The position numbers and the translations under genes were made by a program. 64,000 nucleotides of DNA from Phytophthora sp. 'mugwort' (Eukaryota; Oomycota; Peronosporomycetes; Peronosporales; Peronosporaceae), in assembly GCA_033558025.1 (NCBI GenBank), contig JAUCEF010000007.1:3410001-3474000 (forward strand), given 5' to 3'. The notes beneath the pieces were generated by a model. That model was not told the DNA's origin. It was given only the letters and a program-made list of their open reading frames with translations, and did no database searches. Positions 26,013-37,600 of the stretch are shown piece by piece (positions within the stretch are counted from its first letter, which is position 1; every line of letters begins with the position of its first letter).

Positions 26013-27053
26013 ATGACGGTCTCAACAGACTTGCGTTGGCGGGCGATGGTGCTAGTTTACATGTATGACGTTAGTCTGGTGCTAGTGGCTTGTGTATTAG
26101 GTGTGTCTATTCGGTATATTGAGCGCTGGCATGGTCTCTTTAAATCCAAAGAAAACGTGCTGCCTGCGGATAGTAAGAATAAGTCGGCTAGATGGCCTCA
26201 GGAGGCTATTGAGTTTGTAGAAGATTACATTCGTGTTCATCCGAGTTTTTACTTAGAGGAATTGCAAGAGGCAGTGAAGGAAAAGTTCGGCACCACACTC
26301 AACTACTCTACTCCAACACTGTGTCGTTTGCTTAAGTTTGACCTCCAAATTACCAGAAAAATATTTACAAAGCGTGCACGTGAAAGCGTGCCAGCCGAAG
26401 TAGAAGGATTCTATCGGAAAATACGTCCATTTTACAATGGACCCGATCAGTTAGTTTTTATTGATGAAATTTCTAAACACGGTCGATATGCGCTACGAAA
26501 GTATGCCTGGTCGCGTCAAGGCACGTCAGCAATTGTATCGCTACCCTTCAGTCGAGGTGACCGCGTATCAGTTTTGTCTGCTTTTGATGCTACTATGGGA
26601 TTTTTTTACTTGGGAGTCTACCACAGGAACTTTTGACAGAGTTGCCTTTCACGACGTCTTTCGCAGAAAAATTGCGCCTTATCTCAAAAAATCTTGGCCG
26701 CTCCCCAGGTAGAACGAATTTATTTGCTATAGAAAGGAGAAAACTGTTATTGAACGTTGGTTTTGTTATTTTGTAGATCCATAGTCATCCTGGACAATGC
26801 AAAAATTCATATGTACAAGGAGCTCGAAGACCTCGTCCACTCTCGCGGTAGCATCCCTGTTTTTCCTACCACCTTACTCCCCTCAACTGAATCCGATAGA
26901 AATCGGTTTCTCTTTACTTAAAGGTTGGCTTACACGACACGCGCCGCTGGCTTTCCGACAAGACCCGTTGCGAACATTGAGTATGGCCTTGGTGGAATGT
27001 ACGAAGAAAAACGAGAAAGTAGGCGTCAATCTCTATCAGTACTGTGGCTACTG
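26013..27053 (+). pseudogene. IS630/Tc1-type transposase gene, nearly intact, one intron
   Basis: This is the best-preserved DNA transposase here. It starts at ATG 26013 with a helix-turn-helix region (VACVLGVSIRYIERW, then a Lys/Ser-rich and LYSTPTLCRLL-like stretch). The first catalytic Asp is in VFIDEISKHGRYALRKYAW (about 26454-26510). A 68-nt intron (26709-26776, GT-AG) precedes the second Asp in SIVILDNAKIHMYKEL (about 26777-26825). The third acidic residue is in PYSPQLNPIEIGFSLLKGW (about 26875-26935). Two single-base frame breaks interrupt it, one in a T7 run near 26601 and one near 26850. Otherwise the frame is open to the stop at 27051. Sequencing slips in homopolymers could explain the first break. 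Terminal inverted repeats were not identified. Confidence 0.75.
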
Positions 27054-27123
27054 ACGTCAAGATCTTAACAAAGATTGCTTTTCCAGTAAGAAACATATAT
27101 ATATTGATTCTTACCGACGATGT

Positions 27124-28006
27124 TCAATTCATGCCTTCATCGCTCATGTTGTCAGTGTCTTCGACGTTAACCGCTGGGCCACTACAAGGCATTGGTCGAC
27201 GGAACGAGGGGCGAAGATCGTAGTCAGGTAATCCCAACGCCTCGCGTAAGTCAGCAACATGCAGTTCAAGTGACACTAAGCCCCCGCTAAGACGGCAACG
27301 AACCTTCACGAACTCGCGCGCCATTGCACGATATTGCGCTGTGACGTCAGCATCACGCTGGAAGCATCAATATGTTGCAGTTGAGTAAACGTCGGCATGA
27401 CCACTGGAACTAGTTCGGGCTGGCGTGCGTGACTCACTGCCCAGTATCTCGCGATGCTTCCCAAGTTGATCGTCAGACGGAAGAGCGCTAAGATTATCGT
27501 CGATAAGTGATATAGCCGCCGCTATCCGTCCTTCTGTAGCTCGAGGAATCGTTGTAGTTGCAGACACCTTGTTGACATAGATTTACAACTCTAACTTGAA
27601 AGCGGCTTGCCTACATGAATTTAGATTGAATAACAAACACGTCAGCATCTCATTAAACTCCTATGCTATAAAGCAGCTAAATTGTACCCTGTCTTGCGTT
27701 TAGCAGCCAGACTCCATGCAGATGTAAACTGCACGGCGAGCTCCTCGTCGGACTCAGCTAACACAACAAACTTTGCTTGCGAAGTGCCGGCGGTAGGCTT
27801 GAGGAGTATTGGTCCAGCTGCAGGCCACTCAATCTCCTTGAACTTGTCCACCAACCTGCGAACACGAGCTCGGAAGCCAGGTAGCCGTCATCGAGTGCGA
27901 GCTCCATTGATTGCGGAGCCCCGTAGCTGGTCCTGCCGCTACTAAAAGGCTCACCCACCTTGAGCGTCAACACCACGAATATGGTCGATGGCAGCGGTAG
28001 GCGCAT
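27124..28006 (-). pseudogene. degenerate reading frame of an unidentified, probably repeated family
   Basis: Read right to left, four short open stretches look like pieces of one protein. They are GEPFSSGRTSYGAPQSMELALDD (about 27930), then after a frame change LVDKFKEIEWPAAGPILLKPT and FVVLAESDEELAVQFTSAW (about 27730-27850), then RATEGRIAAAISLIDDNL (about 27500), and finally LSGGLVSLELHVADLREALGL with an acidic tail (about 27130-27300). The pieces keep a sensible order with moderate gaps, which suggests a decayed gene and not chance. I have an unverified impression of similar text in oomycete hypothetical proteins. No catalytic motif is evident, and I cannot assign a function. Confidence 0.4.
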
Positions 28007-29517
28007 AAATCCTATACATCAAGCATAAACACAGCATATCGTTAGCGTGTGAGTGCAACATGCCAGTGTTGCAAAAAGTAATGGCGCACACGACCGGTAT
28101 GACCTCTGCACCAGCAATCACGTAAAACAGTATCACAATGGGGTCAGATCAACACATTGCACTCAATTAGATAGTTACGGTACTACCGCCAATTCGATGC
28201 AGTTGCCGCGTCGCAACGTTTTCCAGCGCTTTCACCTGCTTCGGGTAGCTGAGCAGCTCACTCCACTATCTGGTCGTCACAATAGCGCCCAGCTGCATAC
28301 ACTCAAAGCGTGTGAGTGAGTCGTTAGATCCGAGCAAGCATTATTCGGGGATATCACTTACCAGAGTCGAACAGCTTCACGCTGTGAACCAGCGGGCTTG
28401 AGGGCTGGTGGCGGGCTAATAACAGAGCACCAGCTAGAACAACCAGTAAAGCAGACAAACCAACGCGTAAGTACAATAAAAGGAGCGTAGCCGCTGACGT
28501 CTCGCTTTCAGCTGCTTCTTACCTTTTGCGCTCCTTGTTGCATTCTGAACCACTCGCTGTCATCGTTTTAGCGCTGATTTAGTTTTGTCGGCTTGGTCGG
28601 ATTTAGGCTGTATTACAAAGCGCCCGGTTTTTATTTTTAGGGTCGAGAGATAGATAGAATTGCGACAGAATTACATGCGCAGAATATCTGAGAGGTATAA
28701 TACCTTCTGCGCGCATTAAGTGCGCCTTTTTGCGGTGGAATATGGGGAAAACTAAAACTGCCCACCGTATGTGTGTGTTTTGCGTATCTTCTATTCTGCA
28801 CCTTTAGTTAGAAAATCAAAATGTTACGAAACGTTAACACCCGAAAATAAATTAATTGATGTTTTGAATATCGGCATTGTCTGATTCATAAATACCTTTT
28901 TGACTCAAGAATAATTTGATAGAGATTGAAGACTGAAGTGAAACGGTACAAATAATATGTTTTATTCTCAATGCAACTATTAGTTTTATTCGAAGCGTCT
29001 GGAAAACAAATTTTCATGGTTCGTTTACACTCGGAGTCTTGACCTTGATTGGTTTTCCTTGACGCCGAAACCTTAGTATTCAGCGAGCGATCTCTACGTT
29101 ACCACCGTGCAGTGCACCATAGTATGGTCCATACAGTACCATGCAACTGCGGCGCCTTCTCCTCTCGGTCTGTATCGTAGGCTGTCCTACCGACACGGCC
29201 AAGAGGCGCAGGATCTTTGGTTGAAGAAGTGTGGGCTCTGACGCCAGCATTCCAGCAACATTTAACGCCGTCCGCAGCCACCCGATCCAGCCACGGCAGC
29301 GATGCGTGTCGTTGACGTGGGACGTCCGAATCAGAAAACGCCGATGACGCGGCGCTGCTGCGTGAGATAGAGCGATCTTGAAGAGCCGCACGAAGAACAT
29401 GGTCACCAACGGTTAACGAATCTTGAAGAGCCCCGAACCGAGTGGATGCGATCGATCGCACTCTGCGTTCCTCGCCCCGGGCAGCACCTCGACCCGCTTT
29501 AAAGTCCATTTATCATC
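28007..29517. other. intergenic region upstream of the MATE gene
   Basis: No gene is supported. The central part (28600-29050) is AT-rich. The part nearest the MATE start is GC-rich and has overlapping antisense frames of up to 136 codons that look like composition effects. The promoter and leader of the MATE gene should lie in the last few hundred bases. Confidence 0.4.
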
Positions 29518-31332
29518 ATGCACAGCGTGTCTCCTCGCGTCACGCGCGGCGCCACCACCGCGGCCAACGCAGTCGCTGCGGCGTCCGCTCGCCTCTCCAT
29601 GACCGCCGAGTCGACCAAGGCGCTATGGGACGGACTCTCCAGGAAGCTTGCGCAGATCGCGGAGTCCGAGCCTCACAAGCCTGCCGCAGTCGCAACCGAG
29701 CGCACCCCGTTACTTCTCTTTGATGCCACAGTGGTGCCCAGCAACGGCGTCGACGACGAGGAGTCCACGTTGACGGGGTTCATCAAGCCGTCCCCGAGAG
29801 GGCACAGCAACGAGGGCCAGGCGCTGCTGCGTCTGGCTTTCCAGATGCTGTTGTTTGCCATCGTGGACTTCGCCCCCAACTTTCTCAGCGGCGTGCTTAC
29901 CGGTCATATCAGCGCTTCACACAGCAGCGAGTTCATGGCGGCGCGCAGTCTAGCGCTCATTTTCAACATGATCACAAGCACGACGCTGATCGCGGCCATG
30001 AGCGCTGCGATGGATACCCTCTGTGCGCAAGCTTACGGGGCTGGCCAACTACGAGAGCTGGGGCTGTTCTTCCAAACGGGGTTACTCGTCTTCTGTATTG
30101 GATTCCCACCCGTGGCCATGGCCAGCTTCTACTGCGTCGAGCTCTTGGAGTTTGCCGGCCAGAAGCGCGAACTTGCTCAACTGGTTCGCAGCTTGGTGCT
30201 GCTAGCACTGCCTGGAGTGCCCTTCACAGCGATCAACGCACTGATGTGCAAAATCCTGCAAGGTCAGAGCCGTGTGGAGCCACTTGTGGGCGTCGGTCTC
30301 ATGGCAAGCGTCGTTCAAGCTACGCTACTGTACGTCTTCATGTTCCGTACACCGCTCGGATTCACCGGATCCGCCCTAGCAGTTTCAGCGACCATGGCCT
30401 GCTACGCGATTGTGTTGGCAGCGTACTTGTACCGCAGTGGCCTGTATCAGCGTGAGTGGCCAGGCTGGCAGTTCGCTGAAGCGGTTCGACTCATGCCTGA
30501 GTTTTTGCGCTTGGGCGTCTCGGGAATGGCCATGTTTGTGTGTGAAGTATGGGGTTTTGCTGTCATGGGGCTCAGCTCGGGCATGCTGCCCCATGCAGCA
30601 GCCGTCGTCAGTGCAGACTCGAGCTACGCCAGCCTACGATGGCTCGGTGCGCTTTGGTATGCTGCCATTTCGCTGGCAGGCTCAGTGAGGGTCGGTAATG
30701 CGCTTGGAGCTAACGACCCGGCGCGTGCTTGGCACACGGCCAAACTGGCTTTGGGTTTGAGCACGGCCTGCTCTCTTGTTGCGTCGGTGGCTATGCTACT
30801 GTTCCATGGTGTACTTCCTTTCGCATTCACCAATGATGAGCGGGTGGTGTCCATTACGTCGAAGCTGCTGCTCGTGACTAGCCCATTGCAAGTTTTCGCT
30901 GCTCTCTCGTCCGTTTCCCAAGGCATTTTCCGTGGCTGTGGCTTGCAGGCGCTTGGCGCGAAGGTCAACTTTGTGTGCTACATTCTACTTGCTGTACCGT
31001 TGGGGCTGCTGCTGGCGTTCCCACTTGAAATGGGACTACTAGGACTTTGGCTAGGACTCAATGCTGGCTTTATGGCAAGTGGGCTCTTCAGCACGTACTG
31101 GTTGACATTTCGAGCTGACTGGCCGCTGTTGGCGTACCAGGCTCTGGAACGGATGGCGTGCGGAGCCCCAGGAAGCGAGGAAATGAAGAACGAAGGCTGC
31201 TATGATAATATCAACCGTGAAGCTTGCCACCAGCCGACGCCGCTTGCCACTCGAGGCGTCCCGCACTCGCATGAACCGATGCATGAACCCTTCGCGAACG
31301 CTGATGACATTCGACCGTCGACGAGTCCCTGA
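29518..31332 (+). CDS. MATE-family multidrug/toxin extrusion transporter, 604 aa
   Basis: This single uninterrupted frame encodes a polytopic membrane protein of the multidrug and toxin extrusion family. These proteins export cationic or other organic compounds in exchange for H+ or Na+. Residues 1-~95 form a hydrophilic N-terminal tail containing ERTPLL. Membrane helices begin at about residue 101 (LLRLAFQMLLFAIVDFAPNF) and continue to about 527, with room for the usual twelve in two MatE halves. Family-like features are the DTLCAQAYGAGQ motif in the first half and GSVRVGNALGANDPARAW in the second. Residues ~535-604 form a soluble tail. The length is somewhat above the usual 450-550 because of both tails. 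The gene stands alone between transposon-rich stretches, and no intron is needed. The substrate cannot be told. Confidence 0.92.
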   Translation: MHSVSPRVTRGATTAANAVAAASARLSMTAESTKALWDGLSRKLAQIAESEPHKPAAVATERTPLLLFDATVVPSNGVDDEESTLTGFIKPSPRGHSNEGQALLRLAFQMLLFAIVDFAPNFLSGVLTGHISASHSSEFMAARSLALIFNMITSTTLIAAMSAAMDTLCAQAYGAGQLRELGLFFQTGLLVFCIGFPPVAMASFYCVELLEFAGQKRELAQLVRSLVLLALPGVPFTAINALMCKILQGQSRVEPLVGVGLMASVVQATLLYVFMFRTPLGFTGSALAVSATMACYAIVLAAYLYRSGLYQREWPGWQFAEAVRLMPEFLRLGVSGMAMFVCEVWGFAVMGLSSGMLPHAAAVVSADSSYASLRWLGALWYAAISLAGSVRVGNALGANDPARAWHTAKLALGLSTACSLVASVAMLLFHGVLPFAFTNDERVVSITSKLLLVTSPLQVFAALSSVSQGIFRGCGLQALGAKVNFVCYILLAVPLGLLLAFPLEMGLLGLWLGLNAGFMASGLFSTYWLTFRADWPLLAYQALERMACGAPGSEEMKNEGCYDNINREACHQPTPLATRGVPHSHEPMHEPFANADDIRPSTSP

Positions 31333-31585
31333 AACCCAAGGTGAACAACAGATTTTGACTTAGAGTAAAGAGTTCAGAAGCAAGCAAAGCGTCAATCAAT
31401 AAATAAGAGAACTACGAATCCCGCGTCGATAGTTGCGGACAATTAAGGTCGCTTTGCAGCACTTTATTTTGTTGAGCTGACTTAAAATCTGACCGAGGCT
31501 GACACCGCCGCCATAACTTCCCTGATCTCGCGATATTGTATCAGGTCAATATCGTTTTCCGTATGCTACAGCAAATACTGGTAGA
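31333..31585. other. spacer between MATE gene and Helitron pair
   Basis: These 253 bases should include the MATE 3' end signals. The last base, A at 31585, is on the minus strand the T expected just after a Helitron 3' terminus. Nothing else was recognised. Confidence 0.4.
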
Positions 31586-31894
31586 CTAGCCGAGCGCCGC
31601 CCGCTTCGCGCGCGGTAATGAAAGTTTGGATGATGCCCGTTTTTCGCTAGCTCCAATACTGAGAAAAGCTACCTACGCTACGCTCCAGTAGTAGCACCTC
31701 CGCTCCGCTCGCAGAGCTCGCTGCACTACTCGCCGTGTTAGGATGATAAATGAGCTACCTACGCTAAAATGCAGTTTTAGCCATTGAGAGAGCGCCTCGC
31801 TGCGCTCGGCGGCAAAATTTGACCAACCGAAAAAACATGTTGCGGGTGTGACGGACTGACGGACGGACGGGAAAGTCTGTTTGATGGCGTTAGA
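31586..31894 (-). mobile_element. short non-autonomous Helitron (about 309 bp)
   Basis: On the minus strand it begins TCTAACGCC at 31894 and ends CTAG at 31586-31589, followed by T. Six to seven bases before the CTAG is a GC-rich hairpin (31597-31615, one mismatch). These are the Helitron hallmarks: 5' TC, 3' hairpin plus CTRR, no target duplication. Its first ~120 bases match the 5' end of the large Helitron at 40440-40560, and its 3' hairpin matches that of the large copy at 31906-31924. It has no coding capacity and looks like an internally deleted derivative lying immediately 3' of the large element. Confidence 0.8.
31597..31615 (-). other. 3' terminal hairpin of short Helitron
   Basis: An 8-bp GC stem with one mismatch and a 3-base loop, ending seven bases from the CTAG terminus. 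In Helitrons this hairpin marks the end of rolling-circle transfer. Confidence 0.75.
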
Positions 31895-31905
31895 CTAGAC
31901 GAGCG

Positions 31906-31924
31906 CCGCCCGCTTTGCGGGCGG
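31906..31924 (-). other. 3' terminal hairpin of large Helitron
   Basis: A perfect 8-bp stem of C/G with a 3-base loop, seven bases from the CTAG terminus. Confidence 0.85.
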
Positions 31925-32066
31925 TGTGTGTTTGTTGGGTCCCACCCCGTTCCGCTCGCTGTTCCAGCTCGCTCCACTACAGCGAATATCCCCGCCTTCG
32001 CTTCGTTCGGCAGGGACTGGTGATGGTTAGGCATATAAAACGTATACGCAATGTTCTATCTGTTAA

Positions 32067-34574
32067 CCCCTCTAGCCCCGGGATTTTGGGCGCAATTTAC
32101 CCTGTCTAATACAGGATAACAAATGACTCGACTTTACTATTGCGGAGTTTTGCAGGGTCACAATCCTTGACGGTAACTACAATGTCCAGTACAGGGTAAC
32201 AACGAGCAAGGGATATACGACATCCTGTATGCTCCAGTTCGGGGTGATGGGTTTGTAGAGACAAAATGTCAAAATTCAACAAAACCATCACTCACAGTTG
32301 ATTACATTCATTTTGATTTGATTAGACCGTCGCAGTCTCTTCAACTTCGCTAGCCAAACTACTTACTCTATCCGGACTTCCTACACTCGCCGACTCGACG
32401 CTTGATCATCGCCGTTGTAGCAAGCATCGCTCTCTGCGAACTCAGACGGCCCGTTCCAGATGCAGCGCGCAGCCTGATTGTCTTGAGCCCTGGGGGAATG
32501 TTAGCACCACAGCGCCAGAGATCGTGCCATATTTGGCTGCAGGTGGCTGAGTTTGTCGCCGCCAAGGGGTCGTGCTGCCGCACCTTCTGGCATAAATAGA
32601 TCTTCCCCTTGGCGCTTGTGCTGTCGTCCGCCACCCCACTTGACCTCGCTTTGGTACACTCGACGCAGTAGAAGGTTGTCTCCCACCGGTTCATTCCTGG
32701 TCTGAGCAATGGGCATACCTTGCAGCCGTACTGTCGACGCTTCTTCGATTCATTTCCATTCTTGCCACGTGTCACGCGATATAGGTCGACTTGTTTCGTC
32801 ATATGCCGCGAAGGAAGTGCGTATCGCGAGGCGGGCACTGGAGTGTCGGTCAGCGCTGCGACAGACAAGTTGCCCTCGAAATCTGCAGCTCCCACACTTA
32901 GCAGCGCCAGCTGCATCAAACGCATAAACTTTGCATGTATCGGAGCCGCCTTCCCCGTGTGTATTCAGCTTGTACATGCCGATAGATGATGTATGCGTTG
33001 ACCATCGCCGTGTCAATGAGGCCTAGGAACACAGTTTGGTAGTACTCCGCATTTTCATTGCACTGTGTAGAATAAACAACATAAGTGCTCAAGTCAGCCG
33101 CAAGACCAGGGATAATACAGGATAACTGACCACTGAAACAAAATAGCTGGATTGAGTATCTCTGCAAGCGCAGTTGATCATGTACGTCTGCACCTCCCAT
33201 ACCATCTTGGTAGTCCTTCAGAAGTTGGGGCGCTGGAACGTCGACCAGTGTAGCCCCCGCTCGGCGCGACAACGAAGTGACTTGTGTGTGCTGCACCCCG
33301 TCGCGATAAAATACACCGGCCGATTGTTCATCCAGGATACAGCTATCATGCTGGGCTCAACTTTGGATCTTGCGATCCGGTATGACCCTCTCGGGCATGG
33401 ACTTCGGCCGCTTTGCTTGCTTGTAAGGGATGGCTTTGCACTTGTTCCTTCGTCATCCTGTCGAATGGCGTCCCAGCAGAGAGATCCACTGCATCCTCTT
33501 CATCGCTGGTAACTTCATCCTCGCTAGACGAACTCTCAGTGGTGTTTTCAACGTCCGATTCAACGTCGTCGTCAACTATGTAGTCGGCTTCGTCGTCTGA
33601 ACTCATGTGATCATCACCAATTGAAATGTCAGCGGCTTCAGGGGACTGGCGAGCGCGTCTTGGCGGGAGCACACGGGTTGGCGTTTGAGGGGGAGGCGCT
33701 TGAGATGTTGCCGTAGCTTTTTGAGCTCGCTACTTGGCAGGAGATTTGGCCGGTGACTTGGCAGGTGCCTTAGCGGGTATCTTCGTGGGGGACTTTGCAG
33801 GCTTCTTGGCGGGAGACTTCGCCGGAGCTTTGGCGGGAGGCTTCGCTGGAGCTTGGCGGGTGATTTGGCCGGAGACTTGGCGAGTGGCTTGAATGCAGAC
33901 TTGGCGGGAGATTGAGCGGGAGACTTCGCAGGGGCTCGCAAAGGAGGGTTTGGGGGCTGACAGTCCACAGGGCTGGGGGACGACACCGGAGCAGACGCTT
34001 GTCGCTTAGCAGGAGGCGCCTCGTCATACAACACTAGTTCAAAGTTAGTAGGTTGGGTGGAGATATCACTACATGTCCACATGCGTACCGTCGACTGGCA
34101 CGTGTTGCCAAACTTCGTCGGCTCCATCGAGATAGTCAACAAGATGAGTTGTATTTGGGCGTTTCTCCCAGCCTTCAGGGGTAAAGTAGCGATTCTCAGT
34201 AGCAAGTCCCTCTGGGCGCTCAAACTGCCACCCAAGTTTCTTCAGATTGGTCCACAGCTTGGACTAGGTAAGCAGCCAGATATGCCGTCGTTTTCTCATT
34301 GCTTCTGCTGCTCTGGCTTCCGTCCGTCTGATTCTCAAATGGCGCCAAAATTGCGAGCGCGCCCAACTCCCTCAATCTAAAAAAGCGATGGCCACGAATA
34401 ATCAGCTCGAGGTAGCAGCATCGCTGCCCGAAGTTGGAACTTACCGATTTACTTGAAGTTTGTATGTACTGACTTGATTTAAGTATGCGCATTATCTGCA
34501 TGATTATTTATCCTGTATAACACAGGATAATAAAATATCTATCCTGTAGAAAACAGGCGGCGGGGCTAGAGGAG
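32067..34574 (-). mobile_element. piggyBac element flanked by TTAA
   Basis: TTAA stands at 32063-32066 and again at 34575-34578. Just inside are terminal inverted repeats: CCCCTCTAGCCCCG on the left and, as reverse complement, CTCCTCTAGCCCCG on the right (13 of 14 matching). Subterminal copies of a TACAGGATAA/TATCCTGTA motif occur near both ends (32110, 32195, 34510 and 34540). TTAA duplication and C-rich termini define piggyBac. It sits in the 3' tail of the large Helitron, so it arrived later. The element is about 2.5 kb with a broken and internally shortened transposase. Confidence 0.88.
32368..34480 (-). pseudogene. piggyBac transposase, internally deleted
   Basis: From right to left there is an N-terminal block in two frames (KKLGWQFERPEGLATENRYF and a YLDGADEVWQHV stretch, about 34090-34260). 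A Pro/Lys/Ser region with repeated AKSPA follows (about 33740-33960), then an acidic Ser/Glu/Asp block (33500-33620). The sequence then passes almost directly to the late-core motif SWMNNRPVYF (about 33310-33350). Next come the conserved GMGGADVHDQLRLQRY and FLGLIDTAMVNAYIIYR blocks (33000-33210) and a Cys-rich C-terminal finger (YGCKVCPLL, YCVEC, YLCQ; 32590-32740). The region that should hold the first catalytic aspartates is absent, so this copy cannot cut DNA. Frameshifts near 32920 and 33300 add to the damage. Confidence 0.75.
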
Positions 34575-34619
34575 TTAAAGGAACATATATTGGTAAAAGC
34601 TAATTATGCAGTGTCTACC

Positions 34620-37600
34620 TGTCGAGTATCAGTCTGTAGACTATGTTCCGGGTGTAAGTTCCATCGGCTTCCTCCAGCTCCGGATACTCGACGCGCACCT
34701 TGAGTCTTGATCGTGCCGATACTCTTGACAACGCCACGTACAGTTGTCCGTGCGAAAAGCACGGGTTGACAGGTAGAGGCCCAGATTTTGCACCGTCTGA
34801 CCTTGCGCTTTATTGATGGTCATGGCGAAGGCTGGTTGCACCGGAAACTCGCGCGTGTCCCCGTCAGTGATAAACACAATCCGCCTTGATGAACACGTGC
34901 TGGCCTTGACGCTCCCCTGTCATGATGGTGGCATGATATAACGTGGGGCTTGAACTCGACGACATGAAGACACGTTCCATTGCACAATCCAAGGTCAGGG
35001 TTCAGGTTCCTCATCATCATGATGGGGGGGCGCCATTTTTCAGTGTGAGTTTGTGCGAAGGCACCCCCGTTAATATTAACGGTGTGTAACACCTCCGGCT
35101 CGAAGGAGTTTGCTTCATCGTCTTCTTCCACCGAATTATTGGACAGATACTCTTGCGGAAACCCTTCCAGTCGTTGTGTCACCGCTTTGTTGATACGGTG
35201 CACCACCGCGTTGGTCGTCGTTAAAATCGTGCGGTTGGCGAAGTACTCGTCGGTGGCAATGTCAGGGTTGTTGATGTCCGCGTACATCTCGTCGATGGCC
35301 ATTCGTAACCCTTTGGGAATGGCGCCAGTTCGAATCTCCTCGTTTGCCTCGTCCTGGTCGTTGTCGATCAAATATCGGTCGGAATCTTGATGTAGTCGTG
35401 ACCAATCGACATTGTCGTCGTGTCTTCCTTCTCCCACTTAAAGCAGAAATTCGGAGAATGCAAAAAGCTCCTCGGCGGTGGTTGCGTTATCAGCGGTCTG
35501 CACACGCATGTTCTCCGTTAGATGGACCTGACGAAAATGAGGCCAAAGCTCAGATGACTTTAGACACGCGTCGACGGTTAGCGCTGGGTTCCGCGAACAA
35601 CCACAGGGAAAATTTGGCGGAAATCACCCGATAGCACCAATACTTTTCCTCCGAATGGCTCGTCCTCGCTGTCCAGTACATCCCGGAGTGATCGATCGAC
35701 AACCTCAAATGCATGCCGGTGCATCATCGAAGCTTCGTCCCAGATGATCAAGCTGGCCATCCTGAATAATTCTTTTAAATGGGACCGCTTTAAGATCGAG
35801 AATATGTGGAGTTTTCGTTCAACTTCAAGGGAATCTCGAATGTAGAGTGTGCAGTTTGACCACCCATCAGCAACCGCAATTCCGCTCCAAGCCACCGCAA
35901 TGGCAATTTCCCCGGACATACGCACTTTTCCAAGGATGTGCCTGAGCAGCGTAGACTTTCCAGTGCCGCCGGGTCCATCGATGAAGAACAGCCTTTTGCC
36001 TACCCTGGGGTATCAACTGCCTCAATGACTTTCTTGTAAATTGCGTGTTGGCATGCATTGAGTTGGTCGTCTTGGTCGACGATGCCTTGAAGCGCGGAGT
36101 TGTCGTAGCCCCCCATCTCGCGGAGAATGAGATTGTTTTGCAGCAGTGAGGTCAATGCCGGGAACTTATGAAGCTGCAGTAGAGGGAAATCGGCAACGGC
36201 ATACTCGCTAGCTTGTAGCAAGTCATGCAAGCTCTTCAGCGTATGGTACTTGATCATATCCTCCTTTGCCTGACCTTCCCAAGTGCGATACTTAATGGCG
36301 AAGTCTCTCGAGAGTTCAGTGTAGCAATCACCCCGTAGCCTCCGGATGTGCGCTACCTGAGCGCACACTAACAGGGTCACTAATAGTTGGCGGAGCTGGT
36401 GTGGCTCTTAAATGTGGCGGCTTCATTCATGCAGGCAGTCCATTCCGCATCGTTTTCGAGATATCCCAGTTGTAAGGCAGCTTCGTGATACGTTTCGCAC
36501 ACCATTGAATCCACCTTGCGTAGATCCTCAAAGGACATTGGGCCCTTGTGATGACACAGCAGCACGCGCATGTAGAATCTATCTATCTCCCTTGGCGAAA
36601 CGCGGATCATTCGTCCGGTGGCTGCTTGGTACGTTTTACAGCGCACACACATCACTTTCTTTGGGCGTTCCAGCGAAACAACTTGGGCACGTTCTGGTAC
36701 ACGATTATCTTTGCCACTTGGTCCTTCGATGCTTCACTTGCGCATAATTAAAAAAGAACGCGGATAGCATAGTGCGTCTACCGCGGGTAAGTACTCGATC
36801 GGGGTCGTCGCTCGGACGGAACGTGATCACTTGCTCTTCTTCCAAATGCACCGTAAGTTGAACAATAGCATGGGTTTTTCCCTGGACTGAGTAGTCAAGG
36901 AGCCTCATACACGCATCCACCGGAGTGATGTATCTCGCGTTTAAGAACCGAAGGATCTCGTTCGGCTTTCCTGTGTGCGGTTTCCCTCCCCGCGAACGGT
37001 TTTCACAGTTATCACTGCCTTGTCCAATCCCTTGTAGACGTACTTGTACAGGAATTTGACCGCCCTGATAGCCGTACACACTTTAACGTTGATGTGGCAG
37101 TTGCACTTTTGCGAAAGATACGGATTGTAGGGCACCACCCAATGACTCACGGTTTCGTTGTCGTACTCTTTCGTTTTGAACTTGAGAACCTCGCCCGGGC
37201 GACGGCGTCGTCGGTACATTGGTAAACTATCTTGGTTCGCCCGAGTAACCTTCACTGACGGCTTGGGATACCCTTTCGTGCACTTTCCATCCTTCATACA
37301 GGGGGACGTTGGATTCGCTGCACCACATGAACCATGCATCATACAGGTCATTAGAGTCTGGGAAAGCGCTGGGTTTACTTCCGCGTCAGGCAGCTCCGCA
37401 AGCACTAACTTGTCAATAATTTCTCGGGTGCGCGGCTTGTCCTCATCCGCCAGGATGATTAGGATGTGGGCGTGCGGAAGCCCCGCTTTTGGAATTCTAC
37501 GACGTAAATGCGAGCAAGTACGTGACGAAGGACGACTGCAATTATCCGCCAAGAGGGCAGCCAGCTTTTGCTGCCACACCCTCGCGACGATGTCCGGTCG

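Noticed and set aside
29099..29509. Antisense frame of 136 codons upstream of the MATE gene
   Set aside because: Basic, Arg-rich reading of GC-rich leader sequence. No motif.
31777..32034. Minus-strand frames with RPSVSPSHP here and at 40395-40622
   Set aside because: Both come from the repeated Helitron 5' terminal sequence, which is non-coding.
33603..34235. Separate basic Pro/Arg/Ser-rich protein of 210 residues
   Set aside because: It is the frame-shifted N-terminal linker of the piggyBac transposase, within the element's ends.
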